From Axinella damicornis (taxonomy: Eukaryota > Porifera > Demospongiae > Axinellida > Axinellidae), in assembly GCA_963931865.1 (NCBI GenBank), contig OZ007515.1, positions 8,013,685 through 8,077,684 of the forward strand: 64,000 nt of DNA. The letters are read 5' to 3'. The stretch's first letter is position 1, and every line of letters begins with the position of its first letter. This document shows positions 34,075 to 45,634 of this stretch, piece by piece. The notes beneath the pieces were generated by a model. The model saw only the letters and a list, made by a program, of their open reading frames with translations, was not told the origin of the DNA and did no database searches. The translations under genes and the position numbers were made by a program.

Positions 34075-35280
34075 TGATTGCCCAAGCAATTCTAGGTCTG
34101 CATGCTTACCTGTTTCAAGCTCTGCCTGAATGCTTATATGTATGTTGTCAAGACAATTAACTTGTCTTATGTAATACAATGTATAATGACTTGTACAGAC
34201 CCTGATTTGGTCGCCGGTCTTGTACATGAAGATCCACCATCCACTTGTGCGCATGCGTACTCGGCCAATGGGCGCGCGCGCGCCTTGCCTGCTGCCCCGC
34301 CCCCCTCCACGTTGACCGCATCACATGGCGGGCCCGCGCGCATGCAGAGAGCTTTATAATTTTCATTGGCGTCAAAGTTCACTGTGATTCCCAACCACGC
34401 TTCACTTCGGACTGCTGTGGCATGCAGTCTTAAGACCGTTTCTTTCAGCTGCAAGATAGACAAAGTGACTGTGGTGAGTGTGCCTGTTTAACAAATTATA
34501 GCGCTAAATCTCATAACAAGCAGAGGGCGGTTTTTATCCCACTTGTATCCCATAGAACCAGAGGGTGGTTATGAGCCATAGCTAACTCCCTTCCTCAGGC
34601 TACCTATAGGGAAATGATGGCTCATAATTCCCTCCCTGCATGGGATGGATGATAGCTATGATTGAGCCAATGAAACAGTGCATGCATACTGATAGTGTTG
34701 TCTATAGCTACACGTAACAGTGTAATACGTAGTGAGGCACTAGGCTCCTCCAGTTCAGCAATGAACTTGTTAGTGAAGTACAGTAACTGGCATGTAACGA
34801 ATACTGGTGAGTTCAGAGAGCCGCCAGTCGTTCACAAAAGTGAAAGTGTGTCATCAATGGTAAGTTGTTCGCACTGTCTTGTAGAGCTTTCAGCAACTAG
34901 ATGACGGGGTGGGGTTCAATGTTAACCCCCTGCGCTTTGACAAACAGTCAAACTGTGCAGAAAACAAGCCTGACATTCTACAGCTAGCTACACACGTACG
35001 TAAGTAGCCTGTTCAAGGGAGTGCTGTGGACGAATCAAGTACATTGCTGTGTGGACAATCGTGGACGTTTCTACACAGCCTCGAGGGATATAATGACACT
35101 TGTGTCACCTTGAGAAGGTGACACAAGTGTAAATCAGCTAAAGCCTTACCGTGCTTTAAATAGAGTGTCAGAGTATATTAACTAAGCGTCAGAGTGATTC
35201 AACTATGGCGAGGGTGTGCTCTTGCAAAAACCACAACTGCAAAGAATATAAGCAATAATGCAGAATGCAATCATGCAAGC
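34075..35280. repeat. Dispersed repeat block, copy B
   Basis: Second copy of the 10118-12420 block, shorter because it lacks four insertions found in A. It begins after a G run with gattgcccaagcaattct. It preserves empty sites at 34536-34542 (atcccac) and near 34992. A small inverted repeat, acacttgtgtcaccttgaga with its complement, lies at 35096-35132 and is unique to B. Confidence 0.75.
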
Positions 35281-35440
35281 CCGCAAGGAGCCTGGGAATG
35301 ACACTAGTAGACAACCCGGGGCCCTAGTGGATGCTGTGTAGGGTGGATGCCATATTGGTGCACTTGGGAGGAGCCTGGGAATGAGGCCAGTAGACATCCT
35401 GGTGTATGCAATGTGAGCACCTTAACAGCTGTCAATGCCT
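35280..35440. repeat. Degenerate TAG...CTA family fragment with direct repeats
   Basis: The phrase aggagcctgggaatga occurs twice (35286 and 35372), each followed by similar text (agtagac). This looks like a decayed or rearranged foldback element. Confidence 0.4.
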
Positions 35441-35485
35441 TGCATCCGTCTAGTCTGTAACCTGTGGCCTGGTCATCATCATCCT

Positions 35486-36132
35486 CAAGAGTGCATAAGT
35501 AGATCGCCCGCCCGGAGTAAGAGCGTGTAACTTCAATAGGTGCCCGTGGTGCAGGTGGAATACATGAGTTGTACTAAAAATAGAACATCCAGTTGCACCT
35601 GAAGCCATACGGCGGTAATTGTGAACGTGTTAGCCAAGTGTGAAAATCTAAGTGGCTAGCAATTGGCTCCGGCTGAGCTTATTTGAACCTATAACCCACC
35701 GTGGCGATCATTGCTGATCATCAGATGTCGACGTCCTCCACCTCCAGCCTCAGGTAAGCACATCCACACAATTAATAACTGTTGTTGTGACTGTGTTCGA
35801 GTATAGACTAGGTTATAGCCTCGTACAGCCTGGGTACGAGGCTAACTAGGTTAGCCTTCAGCACAGCCGTAGAGCAGAGCGTTCTCTGGTAGCTGTCGCT
35901 GTCGCTTCCTGCCGTCACTTGGCTCAGAACTACACAGCTGTGCACAGCAACACAGAATAATGACCACAGTGTCGCCGCTCCAGTCAATTATCACGTGGTG
36001 GAAAGAATCTCTACAAGAGTGTTTAGACATGCTATAGCTATTTTTAGTACAACTCATGTATTTTGCCCGGTTTGAATTTCCCGGAAGTTACACGCTCTTA
36101 CTCCGGGCGGGCGATCTACTTATGCGCTCTTG
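35486..36132. mobile_element. TIR element (647 bp) with 48-bp inverted ends
   Basis: Left end caagagtgcataagtagatc and right end gatctacttatgcgctcttg. The match continues through cgcccgcccggagtaagagc and gtgtaacttc, about 48 bp with one mismatch. The flanks tcatcct (35479-35485 and 36133-36139) are an exact 7-bp repeat. A possible short exon, MSTSSTSSLR before a gtaagc donor at 35756, lies inside, as does the 29-bp insertion at 35816. No transposase is encoded. Confidence 0.85.
35816..35844. mobile_element. 29-bp palindromic insertion with perfect 9-bp TSD
   Basis: Tips tagcctcgtac and gtacgaggcta enclose only seven bases (agcctgg). The repeat actaggtta stands on both sides (35807-35815 and 35845-35853). 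It is the smallest member of the TAG...CTA family and is nested in the 35486-36132 element. Confidence 0.85.
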
Positions 36133-36504
36133 TCATCCTCTAGCAGATTGGGAGGAAGGGGAGGAGCATCATCCACTGACAAACACGGGGCATACTTAGA
36201 CCATCTGAACTCATGGGTTGTTGGCGGCACTGTAGGACTTGATCTGCCTGTCCAAGACATCCAGCTCTTTGAATTTTAACCTCACTTGTGCCAGTGATGT
36301 CTGGAACCACGTGTGTGCATCTGGAAGACTCTGCATATACCACAATATCTTCTTTCTACCACATCTCTTATGTGTATGTGTGTACAGATGGTCCTCGGGA
36401 GCACCCATTCCGATTCACAGTCGGCTTCATGCAGCCAGATGATACAATTCCTTATGTGGTAAGTAGCAATGTTACATTTGTAGTTTCATAGAGTGCCCAA
36501 TAGT

Positions 36505-36765
36505 CTCCCGTCCCACCCCCTCAACCCACCCACCCCCTAGCCTACATGTACCTCACCCCATCCTAGTTCACCCCACCCCACCCTACCCCACCCCACTTCA
36601 CACCCCACCCTCTTCACCCCACCTCACTCTCCCCACTTCACCCTACCCCCACCTCACCCAACCTCACCCCATCTTTACCCCACCCCACCCTACTTTATCC
36701 CACCCCAGCCACCTTACCCTACCTCCCCTACCTCCACCTCCACCACACCCTACATTGTACGTCAC
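36505..36765. repeat. C-rich low-complexity tract
   Basis: About 260 bases of cacccc/caccccac variants with occasional t. Simple-sequence DNA in the OXR1-like intron. Confidence 0.85.
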
Positions 36766-37289
36766 CCACCTGTCCAACATTTTCGAGCATTCTTCGTGGA
36801 GTTCATGAGGTTTGGAGGTTGTAGTGAAATGCAAAGGGTGCACATCACTGGTCTAGTCCTGCCTCCCAAACATACCACTTCCGTTGCTCACAGACACACA
36901 GACGCACAGTTAAAATCTTAATGTACTGATTTTAATGTGTGTCCCTATAATTGTTCAGCATAATATTAGTAGTGTGGCTGCAATAACAACATTCAAGGAT
37001 GCAGATAGTTGACCTCTGACCTCTGATCTCTGACCTTACAGGTCATTGAGTGTGACATGCTGAACAGCATTGCCCTCAAGTTTGACACCACTCCCAGCGA
37101 GATAGCCCACCTCAACAAGAAGCCACCTGGGCTCTCCTCCCAGGAGAGGTGAGTTGCATTTGGCAGGCAGCTGCTCTGGCCAGCTGACTGTTCATATGTT
37201 TACAAACACTGGGACAACTTCAAGGGAATCCTTGGGACATCCCAAGGACTCCTGGTAAGACTGCAGCCACATTCCCAGGCCTCCATGTC

Positions 37290-37370
37290 AAGGAAGAGGG
37301 ATAGGAAAGGAGGGAGGGAGGTGGAAGGGAAGGAGGGGGGAGGGAAGGAGGGAGGGAGAGGCGGAAGAGT
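37290..37370. repeat. Purine-rich (GGGAGGAA)n tract
   Basis: Diverged ggagggaggtgg/gggaaggagg simple repeat within an intron of the OXR1-like gene. Confidence 0.7.
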
Positions 37371-38192
37371 TAAATCCCCAACCTATGATTCAACATTTTG
37401 AAATCAACAATTAAGACTGTGCAGTTGAGCTGATCATCTCACTCCCTATACTGTAGCTATTAATCAACCGATACTTCCGTCAACTCACTTGTGATGCACT
37501 GGCTCCTCTCAGGTGCTGTACTTCCCTGATGCAGATTCTGAACCCCCAGTCACAGAGTCCCCCTAGTCTGCTCCTCCCTGCATGGAGAGTGGCAGCTTCA
37601 CAGAGAGCGTGGAGACCATTCGTAGCTCCCCTGTCAGCCACTTCAGCCAGGTGAGGTGTGGGAGAAAAGAGAGGGGAGGGATAAGGGAGGGAGTGGGAGC
37701 CATTATGTCTGTTTGCCACTAGCCTACTAAGAAGATAATGTAAGTTTGAGCTCACACTGAGTTTCAGCCTCATGGAGTTGAGCTATGGTTGCGTTTCCAA
37801 GTTGCTTTGGTGACCACATGCTCACAGCACTCAGGAAAGGTGTACAAAGATTCTGACCATGGGGGCCGTTATCTTTTCTGGACTCAGACGTGTAATAGTT
37901 GTTTGGAGACAGCATGGTTGCTGAATTTGAGCATTGGCAGTATATAGCCACCAGTACTTTTTGAATTGGCAGTGTGTAACCCTACGTACTTATATACAAA
38001 TTTGGAGCTAGCTATATGTACTATGATCTACTAGTTTGCCCACCCTCAAGTTCATTAGTGCATATGTGTATGCTATTGAGCAATCAGCTCTGTACTGTGA
38101 ATCATGACTGTGTATGCGTGCTGTACTTGTACATGTATCTTGGTGTGTGGAATCGCCACATAGTACTTAGTGTATATAGCGCACTATCATTA

Positions 38193-38689
38193 CACTCCTG
38201 GTATAGGAAAAATTGTGCCGCGTAAATAAATAAATAACCTAATCAAACCTCACAGCACGCAGGAAAGGTCTACAGAGATTCGGACTACACCGTCGTGATC
38301 CCTATCATGCAGTTAGACAAATGCATAATACTTGTGCTGAAACTCACCTTGGTGGTGGAGATACAAGCGCTTTTGTCGTGCCGTCAGCCGCCATTGCTCG
38401 ATCGCTCTCTTCGACGTTGGTTGCCAGTACAGTCTTACGAAGGCCCCACAAACATTCTGACCACACAGCCGTAATCGCTGTTGTTCACTGACGCTTACAT
38501 GCAAAAACTCACCGTGCTGGCAAAGTTGTAAGTGCTGTAATAACTTTGTGTCTTTCCCTTTGGTCGCCACTGTGCTAGCGATCGACTGAGCGTGGTTGCC
38601 ACGTGTCATGTGCGTTAATTGGAGCTAACTGCGATAAGCTTGCGCTACGGTGAGTCGCAGCCGGCGTTGCAACGGCGCTACCAGGAGTG
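38193..38689. mobile_element. Foldback MITE family, copy 2 (CACTCCTGGTA ends)
   Basis: Left tip cactcctggta and right tip taccaggagtg are exact inverses, with TA before the left tip. The left half repeats copy 1 text (aggaaaaattgtgcc, cttggtggtggagatacaag, cgacgttggttgccagtaca). The right half is different, so this copy is a chimera or a sister subfamily. Confidence 0.65.
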
Positions 38690-38706
38690 CGGTTGCCCCT
38701 CGATAC

Positions 38707-39236
38707 ATTAAGATTTTAACGTGTGTCTGTGTGTCTGTCTGTGAGTGACGGAAGTGGGATGTTCGTGGGGCGGGACTAGACTGCGGGACTAGACTATAGT
38801 GACGCGCGACCTTCGTACTTTAATTTATTTACTGAACCTTGAACTCCACAAAGAATGTTCGAGAACATTGGCCTGGAATCCAGCTGGGGCTGCAAGCGGA
38901 TGCATGCAATTGGGGAGCAGCAGCCGAAGTGGATGCGATCGGGAGCAGCAGCTGAAGCGCTAGCGGACGCAAGCGGCGACCATGCAGCAGCAGCTGAAGC
39001 GGGTGCAGTCGGGGACCAGCAGCTGGACGGGGAGCAGCAGTTGAAGCGGATGCAATCGGGCCAGGGAGCAGCAGCTGATTCGAAGCGGACACAAGCGGCG
39101 AGCAGCAGCAGAAGCGGATGCAATCGGGGGCCAAGCGGATGCAATCGTGGAGCAGCAGCTCTGCACAGAGAGCTGTTCGGCGCGGATTACTCACGGTAGG
39201 CGAACGAGGGGGAAGTAGCTGAGCGAGCGAAGCTAC
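38707..39236. repeat. Dispersed repeat with internal minisatellite
   Basis: Starts attaagattttaacgtgtgt and ends ggcgaacgagggggaagtag; both ends recur in opposite orientation at 23900-24090. The middle (38880-39160) is a degenerate tandem repeat of about 30 bp built on agcggatgcaatcgggg and agcagcagctg. Frames on both strands through it are low-complexity. Confidence 0.6.
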
Positions 39237-39394
39237 TTGTAGTACTAATTTAGTGTAGCACACTATAGATTTCTGGGAAGCAGCTGCAATTGGCAAGTCC
39301 TGAAGATGGTCTGCATGCACCATGTCATTCAAGGACTCTGCTGAGGGAGTAGTACTTGCTAGAATACTGTAGGCCTTGATGACATTTACTGTGG

Positions 39395-39800
39395 GGAAGG
39401 GGGGGACCCAGTGTGTGAGAGGCTCAAGGGAGAGGGAGGGGGCCAGGTGTGTGAGGCTCGGACCAGGTGTGTGTGAGGCTCAAGGGAGAGGGAGACCAGG
39501 TGTGTGTGAGGCTGAATGGAGAGGGAGGGACCAGGTGTGTGTGAGGCTTATGGGAGAGGGAGGCACCAGGTGTCTGTGAGGCTCAAGCGAGAGGGAGGCA
39601 CCAGATGTGTGTGAGGCTCAAGGGAGAGGGAGGAGACCAGGTGTGTGTGAGGCTGAATGAAGAGGGAGGGACCAGATGCGTGTGATGCTCAAGAGTGAGA
39701 GGGAGGGACCCGGTGTTGTGAGGCTCAAGGGAGAGGAAGGGACCCGGTGTTGTGAGGCTCAAGGGAGAGGGAGGGGACCAGGTGTGTGGGAGGCTCAAGG
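39395..39800. repeat. Minisatellite, about 35-bp unit, about 11 copies
   Basis: Unit combines accaggtgtgtgtgaggct and caagggagagggaggg with small variants. Intronic to the OXR1-like gene. Confidence 0.9.
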
Positions 39801-40517
39801 GATATGGCTGTAGATCTGATGTGAGAAGATTTGTGTGGGCTTGAGATAATTACCCCGTGCGCATGCGCAGCAGGGGGTAGAGTGATCGATTTGTGTCTGT
39901 CCGTCTGTCCGCAGTCCAAGCGCTGTTTGAGCAGTGAAGGCCTTATTGAAGGCTTATTTCAGGATCAGAATTCAGAAAATACTAGCATCTACATAACTCA
40001 CAGACCAGAGATCTACTCGAGAGGCTGAGAAAAGCTGCGTGAAAGTCGTGCTTCTAATTTATGCAATTTGACCACACCCAATTTCTAACATTACTGCCAC
40101 AACTTACGGTATCTCATTCTGCATGCTGACATCGCTGTATTATCCATGAGCTAGCTCATCGTGCATGCTGTATGAATAGGCCTATAGCTGTCAAGTCAAA
40201 GTTGCGCACGGGGTACGTGCTCTGCTGAGCACCTCTAGTTATGCTGGATTGATCCCACCTTAACTTGGTGTGATCATGCTCACCTTTGACCCCTGTGATG
40301 ATTATTTCCCAGGATTGAGGACCTTGTCTCCTTCATTTCTGCACAACACCTGCTCACACTGGGAGGAGTTGGCTCTCCTTTTGAGAGCCAGTCATGGAAG
40401 GAGGGTAGCTAAGAGTTCGATCCTTGGCAGATTGGACATTGAGGTCAGCGGCATAGATAAGGGGGGGAGACACACCTCACACACGCAATATCACATTCCT
40501 GTTCACACCACACTGTA

Positions 40518-40522
40518 GTGTG

Positions 40523-40574
<52 letters not shown>

Positions 40575-40590
40575 TGTGTGTGTGTATGTG
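40518..40590. repeat. (GT)n(GCGT)n microsatellite
   Basis: A gt run passes into about nine cgtg units and back to gt. Simple repeat. Confidence 0.95.
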
Positions 40591-40807
40591 ACTGTGTGTG
40601 GTGTCCAATGCATGTGTGTTTTGTGTGTATGTGTGGGAAGGAAGGGGTGTGGAAATAGTTGGTAATATTGGAATGTGCTTGATTAGGATTTCTGCCACCC
40701 TCAGGCACTGTCTTTCCAGGACGACCACTTTCAGGAACCCGAATCATCTTCTTGGGAGGTTAGTCAGGCAGAGGAGGGGAGGTACAATGTAGGGTAGAAG
40801 GTGGGAG

Positions 40808-40810
<3 letters not shown>

Positions 40811-40844
<34 letters not shown>
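40811..40844. repeat. Poly-G tract (34 bp)
   Basis: Uninterrupted G run in an intron of the OXR1-like gene, within a G-rich stretch to about 40935. Confidence 0.9.
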
Positions 40845-40845
<1 letters not shown>

Positions 40846-41711
40846 TGGGAGGAGAGGGGAATGGGGGGATGGGAGGGAGGGGGGCCTAAGGGAGGGATGG
40901 AGAGCAGGAAGGGAATGAAGACGAAAGGAGGGGGTTGTGAGTGAGATGAGGGAGGTGGAGATGAAATGTCTCGGTTGCATGATTGTCCTTTGCATGACTG
41001 AGTATTGCATCTCTTGCTTCCACAGATTTTCAGCTGGCAGGACATATCAGAAGTATCGAACCAAGTGAGTTCTGAATCTGAATTTGCTATAATATAGCGT
41101 GGGTACACAAAAGGTAACTAGACCTATAGGGCGTGCTCCCCACTGACAAGATATCAAGGAAGCATTCATATGATAAATACTCAGTTGACTGACTGCAGAG
41201 TATTCAGTAGTGTTAACCACTAGCATCTTTCAGCAAAGGACCTGGTAGTAGTGTGATAGTATCCAGTGGTGATAATATTGTTGCTGCAGAAAGTCCCATT
41301 GGTCCCTCCCTATTGTGATTGCGTTGTAAAATGCCCACATTCTACTGTAGTCTATCCACAAGTTGCTTCTCCTGTCCTCACTGCATCCACCTGGTGCCCA
41401 TGTGGTCACATGGCCTTTGACCTTTCAACTTGCTTTTCCAACTCTGGTGACAGAATCAACAAGATATCAAGGAAGCATTCATATGATAAATACTCACTCT
41501 GCAACAAAGAAAGCTGTTGCTCCTCCCTCGTTATAAAGTCATCATGATAACAATGTCAGCTGTTGAACCTCCCTGTCTTCCTCCTCCTCACAGGATTGAC
41601 AAGATGGAGGTGGATGAACACAGTTTGCCACTTCCCAACCTTTCCGAGGAATCAGATAGCACCACATGTGGAAGGTGAGACCTCTTCTCACACTGAAGTA
41701 TGTAGTCTTAA

Positions 41712-42685
41712 GGTAGTAAACATGGGTACCGCGATCTCCGAAACCAAGTTAATGGATAAATGGGCAGCATCAAAGCGTACACAAGTTTCAGCAATACTTT
41801 GCATCAAACTGCTCCTTCTGCTTGAAAATGCCCTAAAACTCAATTTTAAGGCCCTCTACGAAACTGAAAATTTGGACCCTCTCCAAGGCCCCACCCACAC
41901 TCTGACCCCATCATCAATACACACACAAAACAGGCCCAAAAACTACGGATGGATTTACCACCTGCTCTCCTCACTTGCAGGCTACAGCCCAAAACTCACT
42001 GCCACCCTCAAAAACAGAGGTTTGGCTACCCTAGGCTTTCAAAAAAAATTCCACGCACACCAACTAAAACCGACTCAAGCCAAGGCCAGTTTCCAAAAGG
42101 TCAACCTACCCCCTGCAAAACTAGGGATGCTTTTCCACGTTCACCTCTCGGTTACAGAGTTTTGGCCACACATCTACTCCCTCTCACCAGCTCAGCCCAG
42201 CTACCAAACCAGCCAAATTCGCCCTAACACGAAAATGGGTGGGGCCTGTAATGCCGAAAGGTCAACTCTCTAGAGTACCTTGGCCAGGGAGCTGTCGGAG
42301 GCTGTTCACTTTCCAGGCTGTTCTTCGGCCACTTCAGCAGACCCACAAACATTCCTGCTCACTCCACCTAGCTATTCACACTCAGATAGCCCATCGCTAC
42401 ATTCAATAAGCCAGAATAGCTCTTTACTTAAAAAAAAAAGAAAAAAAAAAAAGAGTGTTCAAACAAATCTTCAAGGTACCGCACGGCCACATCAGAGTAC
42501 CGATTTGAAACTTGAAAGGGCCGCTAGCCGCATCAAAGAGAGAAGCCCCCCTTGTTTATTCCGGTTGCCGCCATGAGAAAACGTAAACAGATGAATAACT
42601 CTAAATAACCGTATGCGAGTGACGTCATCTCATTAATTATTCATGAGCAAAATTGCGCGATTTCGCCGATGCCGTGTTTCCTACC
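41712..42685. mobile_element. TTAA-flanked element, copy 1 (974 bp)
   Basis: Ends ggtagtaaac and gtttcctacc are inverted and flanked by TTAA (41708-41711 and 42686-42689), the target of piggyBac and Kolobok transposons. Inside is an open frame of about 185 residues from MGTAISETKLMDKWAA, without a domain I recognise, and an A-rich run at 42428-42452. It inserted about 33 bases after an OXR1-like exon. Almost identical to copy 2. Confidence 0.75.
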
Positions 42686-42689
42686 TTAA

Positions 42690-43452
42690 CCCAAACCCCT
42701 AACTAAAACTCATGAATATTCCAGCTTACTAGCCTTCACTTGAACCCAAACCACACTACATAGGAACTGAAAGCACATCACTAATGATATTCATGAGAGT
42801 CAACACAAGCCAAACTTCCCTCCAAACAGCAAACTAAAGGCAATCTTGCTCACGATTGCTACACACGGCTACCTGAAAATGGCTCATTACTTATTCATGA
42901 AGCTGACAGACAAGCTGAATCTCAGCCAAAGCTGAAGGCTTTAATGAGATTCATTGACGTCAATTTGGACAACAATACCAGTCATGAGTCCCAATTTAGG
43001 GCTAATGATATTCATGATCCCTGGTTGTCAGGGTTAGGAGAGAGTGGAGTCTCAGGGTGAATTTACGAATAATGCATCACACAACACACAATGCTTTCAA
43101 CCCCATGCTACACCACCAAAGATCTGACAGGTGGTCACTAATGATATTCATGAGTGTCAACATTAGCCAACCCTCCCATCGGACAGCTAACTAAAGTCCA
43201 ACACGCTCACGAGCACAGCATGGAGCTATCTAATCCTAACTCATTATTATTCATGAGCAGACAGAAAGACTGGATTCTATCCCATGCCCACTGGGTTTTA
43301 ATGAGATTCATAGCCACACCAAGGTTAGTGGGATCACCCTAACCCGGATCAGGGTTAATGATATTCATAGGGCTAGGATCTACAGGGTTAGGCCAAACTC
43401 CAGTGTTAGGATTTGTCATTGCACTAGCCTAATTAAAGCCTTGTGATGGCCT
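42690..43452. repeat. Spacer with diverged tandem repeats of about 355 bp
   Basis: The text taatgatattcatgag followed by gtcaaca and a few bases later ccaa occurs at about 42782 and 43138. Further pairs are attattcatgagcagacaga-type text and taatgagattcat. The spacer between the twin elements is thus itself a two-copy repeat rich in attcatga. Confidence 0.6.
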
Positions 43453-43456
43453 TTAA

Positions 43457-44431
43457 GGTAGTAAACATGGGTACCGCGATCTCCGAAACCAAGTTAATGG
43501 ATAAATGGGCAGCATCAAAGCGTACACAAGTTTCAGCAATACTTTGCATCAAACTGCTCCTTCTGCTTGAAAATGCCCTAAAACTCAATTTTAAGGCCCT
43601 CTACGAAACTGAAAATTTGGACCCTCTCCAAGGCCCCACCCACACTCTGACCCCATCATCAATACACACACAAAACAGGCCCAAAAACTACGGATGGATT
43701 TACCACCTGCTCTCCTCACTTGCAGGCTACAGCCCAAAACTCACTGCCACCCTCAAAAACAGAGGTTTGGCTACCCTAGGCTTTCAAAAAAAATTCCACG
43801 CACACCAACTAAAACCGACTCAAGCCAAGGCCAGTTTCCAAAAGGTCAACCTACCCCCTGCAAAACTAGGGATGCTTTTCCACGTTCACCTCTCGGTTAC
43901 AGAGTTTTGGCCACACATCTACTCCCTCTCACCAGCCCAGCCCAGCTACCAAACCAGCCAAATTCGCCCTAACACGAAAATGGGTGGGGCCTGTAATGCC
44001 GAAAGGTCAACTCTCTAGAGTACCTTGGCCAGGGAGCTGTCGGAGGCTGTTCACTTTCCAGGCTGTTCTTCGGCCACTTCAGCAGACCCACAAACATTCC
44101 TGCTCACTCCACCTAGCTATTCACACACAGATAGCCCATCGCTACATTCAATAAGCCAGAATAGCTCTTTACTTAAAAAAAAAAAAAAAAAAAAAAAAGA
44201 GTGTTCAAACAAATCTTCAAGGTACCGCACGGCCACATCAGAGTACCGATTTGAAACTTGAAAGGGCCGCTAGCCGCATCAAAGAGAGAAGCCCCCCTTG
44301 TTTATTCCGGTTGCCGCCATGGGAAAACGTAAACAGATGAATAACTCTAAATAACCGTATGCGAGTGACGTCATCTCATTAATTATTCATGAGCAAAATT
44401 GCGCGATTTCGCCGATGTCGTGTTTCCTACC
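43457..44431. mobile_element. TTAA-flanked element, copy 2 (975 bp)
   Basis: Same ends and same reading frame as copy 1, flanked by TTAA at 43453-43456 and 44432-44435. By eye only a handful of substitutions (such as t/c at 42190 versus 43935) and a longer A run distinguish the copies, so duplication or insertion was recent. Confidence 0.75.
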
Positions 44432-44647
44432 TTAATTGGCAACTGGCTGCTGTGTGTAAGCACTCTTCTCTTTCCTCCTCCCTCTTTCCCTCCTCCCTCC
44501 TCCCTCCACCTACATCCACCTCCCCTCCTTCTCTGTCTTCCCTGTTTCCCCTTCCCTCTCCCTTCTCTCGCTCCTCCCTCCCCCTTCCCTTCCTCCCACC
44601 TCCCACTTACTTCTCTGTTTTCTTCCTCTGATCCTTCTCCCTTCTCT

Positions 44648-44648
<1 letters not shown>

Positions 44649-44678
<30 letters not shown>
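44649..44678. repeat. Poly-C tract (30 bp)
   Basis: A C run just upstream of the first TLDc exon acceptor (44691), at the end of a 180-base pyrimidine-rich stretch. It may act as an extended polypyrimidine tract. Confidence 0.9.
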
Positions 44679-44681
<3 letters not shown>

Positions 44682-44839
44682 CCACCAATAGCTGGCACGA
44701 CTGGTACCTTATCTACAGCACATTCAAACATGGGATCAGCCTTAGAACATTGTACAGAAACATGCAGAACTGAAGACACTCCAGTGCTGCTCCTTGGTTC
44801 TGATCAGGTATGTAAACATTGTACTAGTCTCCCTAAAAT

Positions 44840-45010
44840 GTGTATGGAGGAGGGGTCAGTGTGTCTTGTAATTTTGTGTGTGTATGCAACTATGCATGTG
44901 TGTCTGTGTGTGGGGGTGTGCATATGTGTCTGTGTGTGGGGGTGTGCATATGTGTCTGTCTGTGGGGGTGGCCTTGGATGTCTATGCATGTGTATCTGTG
45001 TATCTGTGTT
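44840..45010. repeat. TG-rich tandem repeat
   Basis: Three to four copies of a 27-bp unit gtgtctgtgtgtgggggtgt plus gcatat. Intronic. Confidence 0.8.
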
Positions 45011-45463
45011 ATTACTACAAAACACAAGTCCCACCCAGTGTACACTGTGATGTAATAGGCTAAGTTTATGTAGGAACTATTGTGCAATACTGCATGCAGT
45101 ACACCATGGTAATGGAGAGCAAGGCTCATCTCAGCAAGCGGACAAAGCAGGGCCGGCGCCAGCTATTTTGGAGTGGTACGTATAGTAAGTGGTTTTTGTG
45201 GTAAAAGCTGAGGTAGTAGAGCTCAGCTATGCAAAAAAGAACTCTGTCAAAGGCTTACATGACTAAGTGCTCTGCATACCATGTGGGGTTTTGTCAGCGA
45301 GACAGAGGGTGACTGAAGGAATGCAATGTGAAAAATTGGATATAGCCATAGTGGGAGAGACTCCCTAGCTGCTGTAGGGTTTTAGCACATCGCCATTGAC
45401 AATGGTACTGGCAGAACTTCAATGAAATGGAGGGTCTCACTTACAATCACAATGGAGTCTTTT

Positions 45464-45634
45464 TAGCCTCGTTCCCAGGCCTACCCCGTTTTTTTCTGTT
45501 CTTCGGTTTCCGTTGACCATAATACACGGATGCGGAAAGGCGAAAAGGTTTTTCGGCGCCCTTCCGCATCTGTGTATTATTGTCAACGGAAACCGAAGAA
45601 CAGAAAAAACGGGGTAGGCCTGATAACGAGGCTA
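45464..45634. mobile_element. Near-perfect 171-bp palindrome, TAG...CTA family
   Basis: Left arm starts tagcctcgttcccaggcct and right arm ends with its near complement (aggcctgataacgaggcta). The arms, about 78 bases each, contain tctgttcttcggtttccgtt and are almost exact inverses. Flanks gagtctttt and gagtctttc match at 8 of 9. Intronic. Confidence 0.85.

Noticed and set aside
36511..36765. G-quadruplex or telomere-like array
   Set aside because: The repeat is irregular cacccc text, not a telomeric unit, and lies in an intron.
38829..39332. Alanine/serine-rich frames on both strands (up to 167 residues)
   Set aside because: Both strands are open because of a degenerate tandem repeat of about 30 bp.
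40445..41108. Frames made of Thr-His-Ala and Pro-Ser repeats
   Set aside because: They translate a (GCGT)n microsatellite and a poly-G tract.
41712..44431. One LTR retrotransposon with 975-bp LTRs
   Set aside because: Repeat ends are inverted (ggtag...ctacc) with TTAA flanks, not TG...CA; the spacer has no gag or pol, primer site or polypurine tract.
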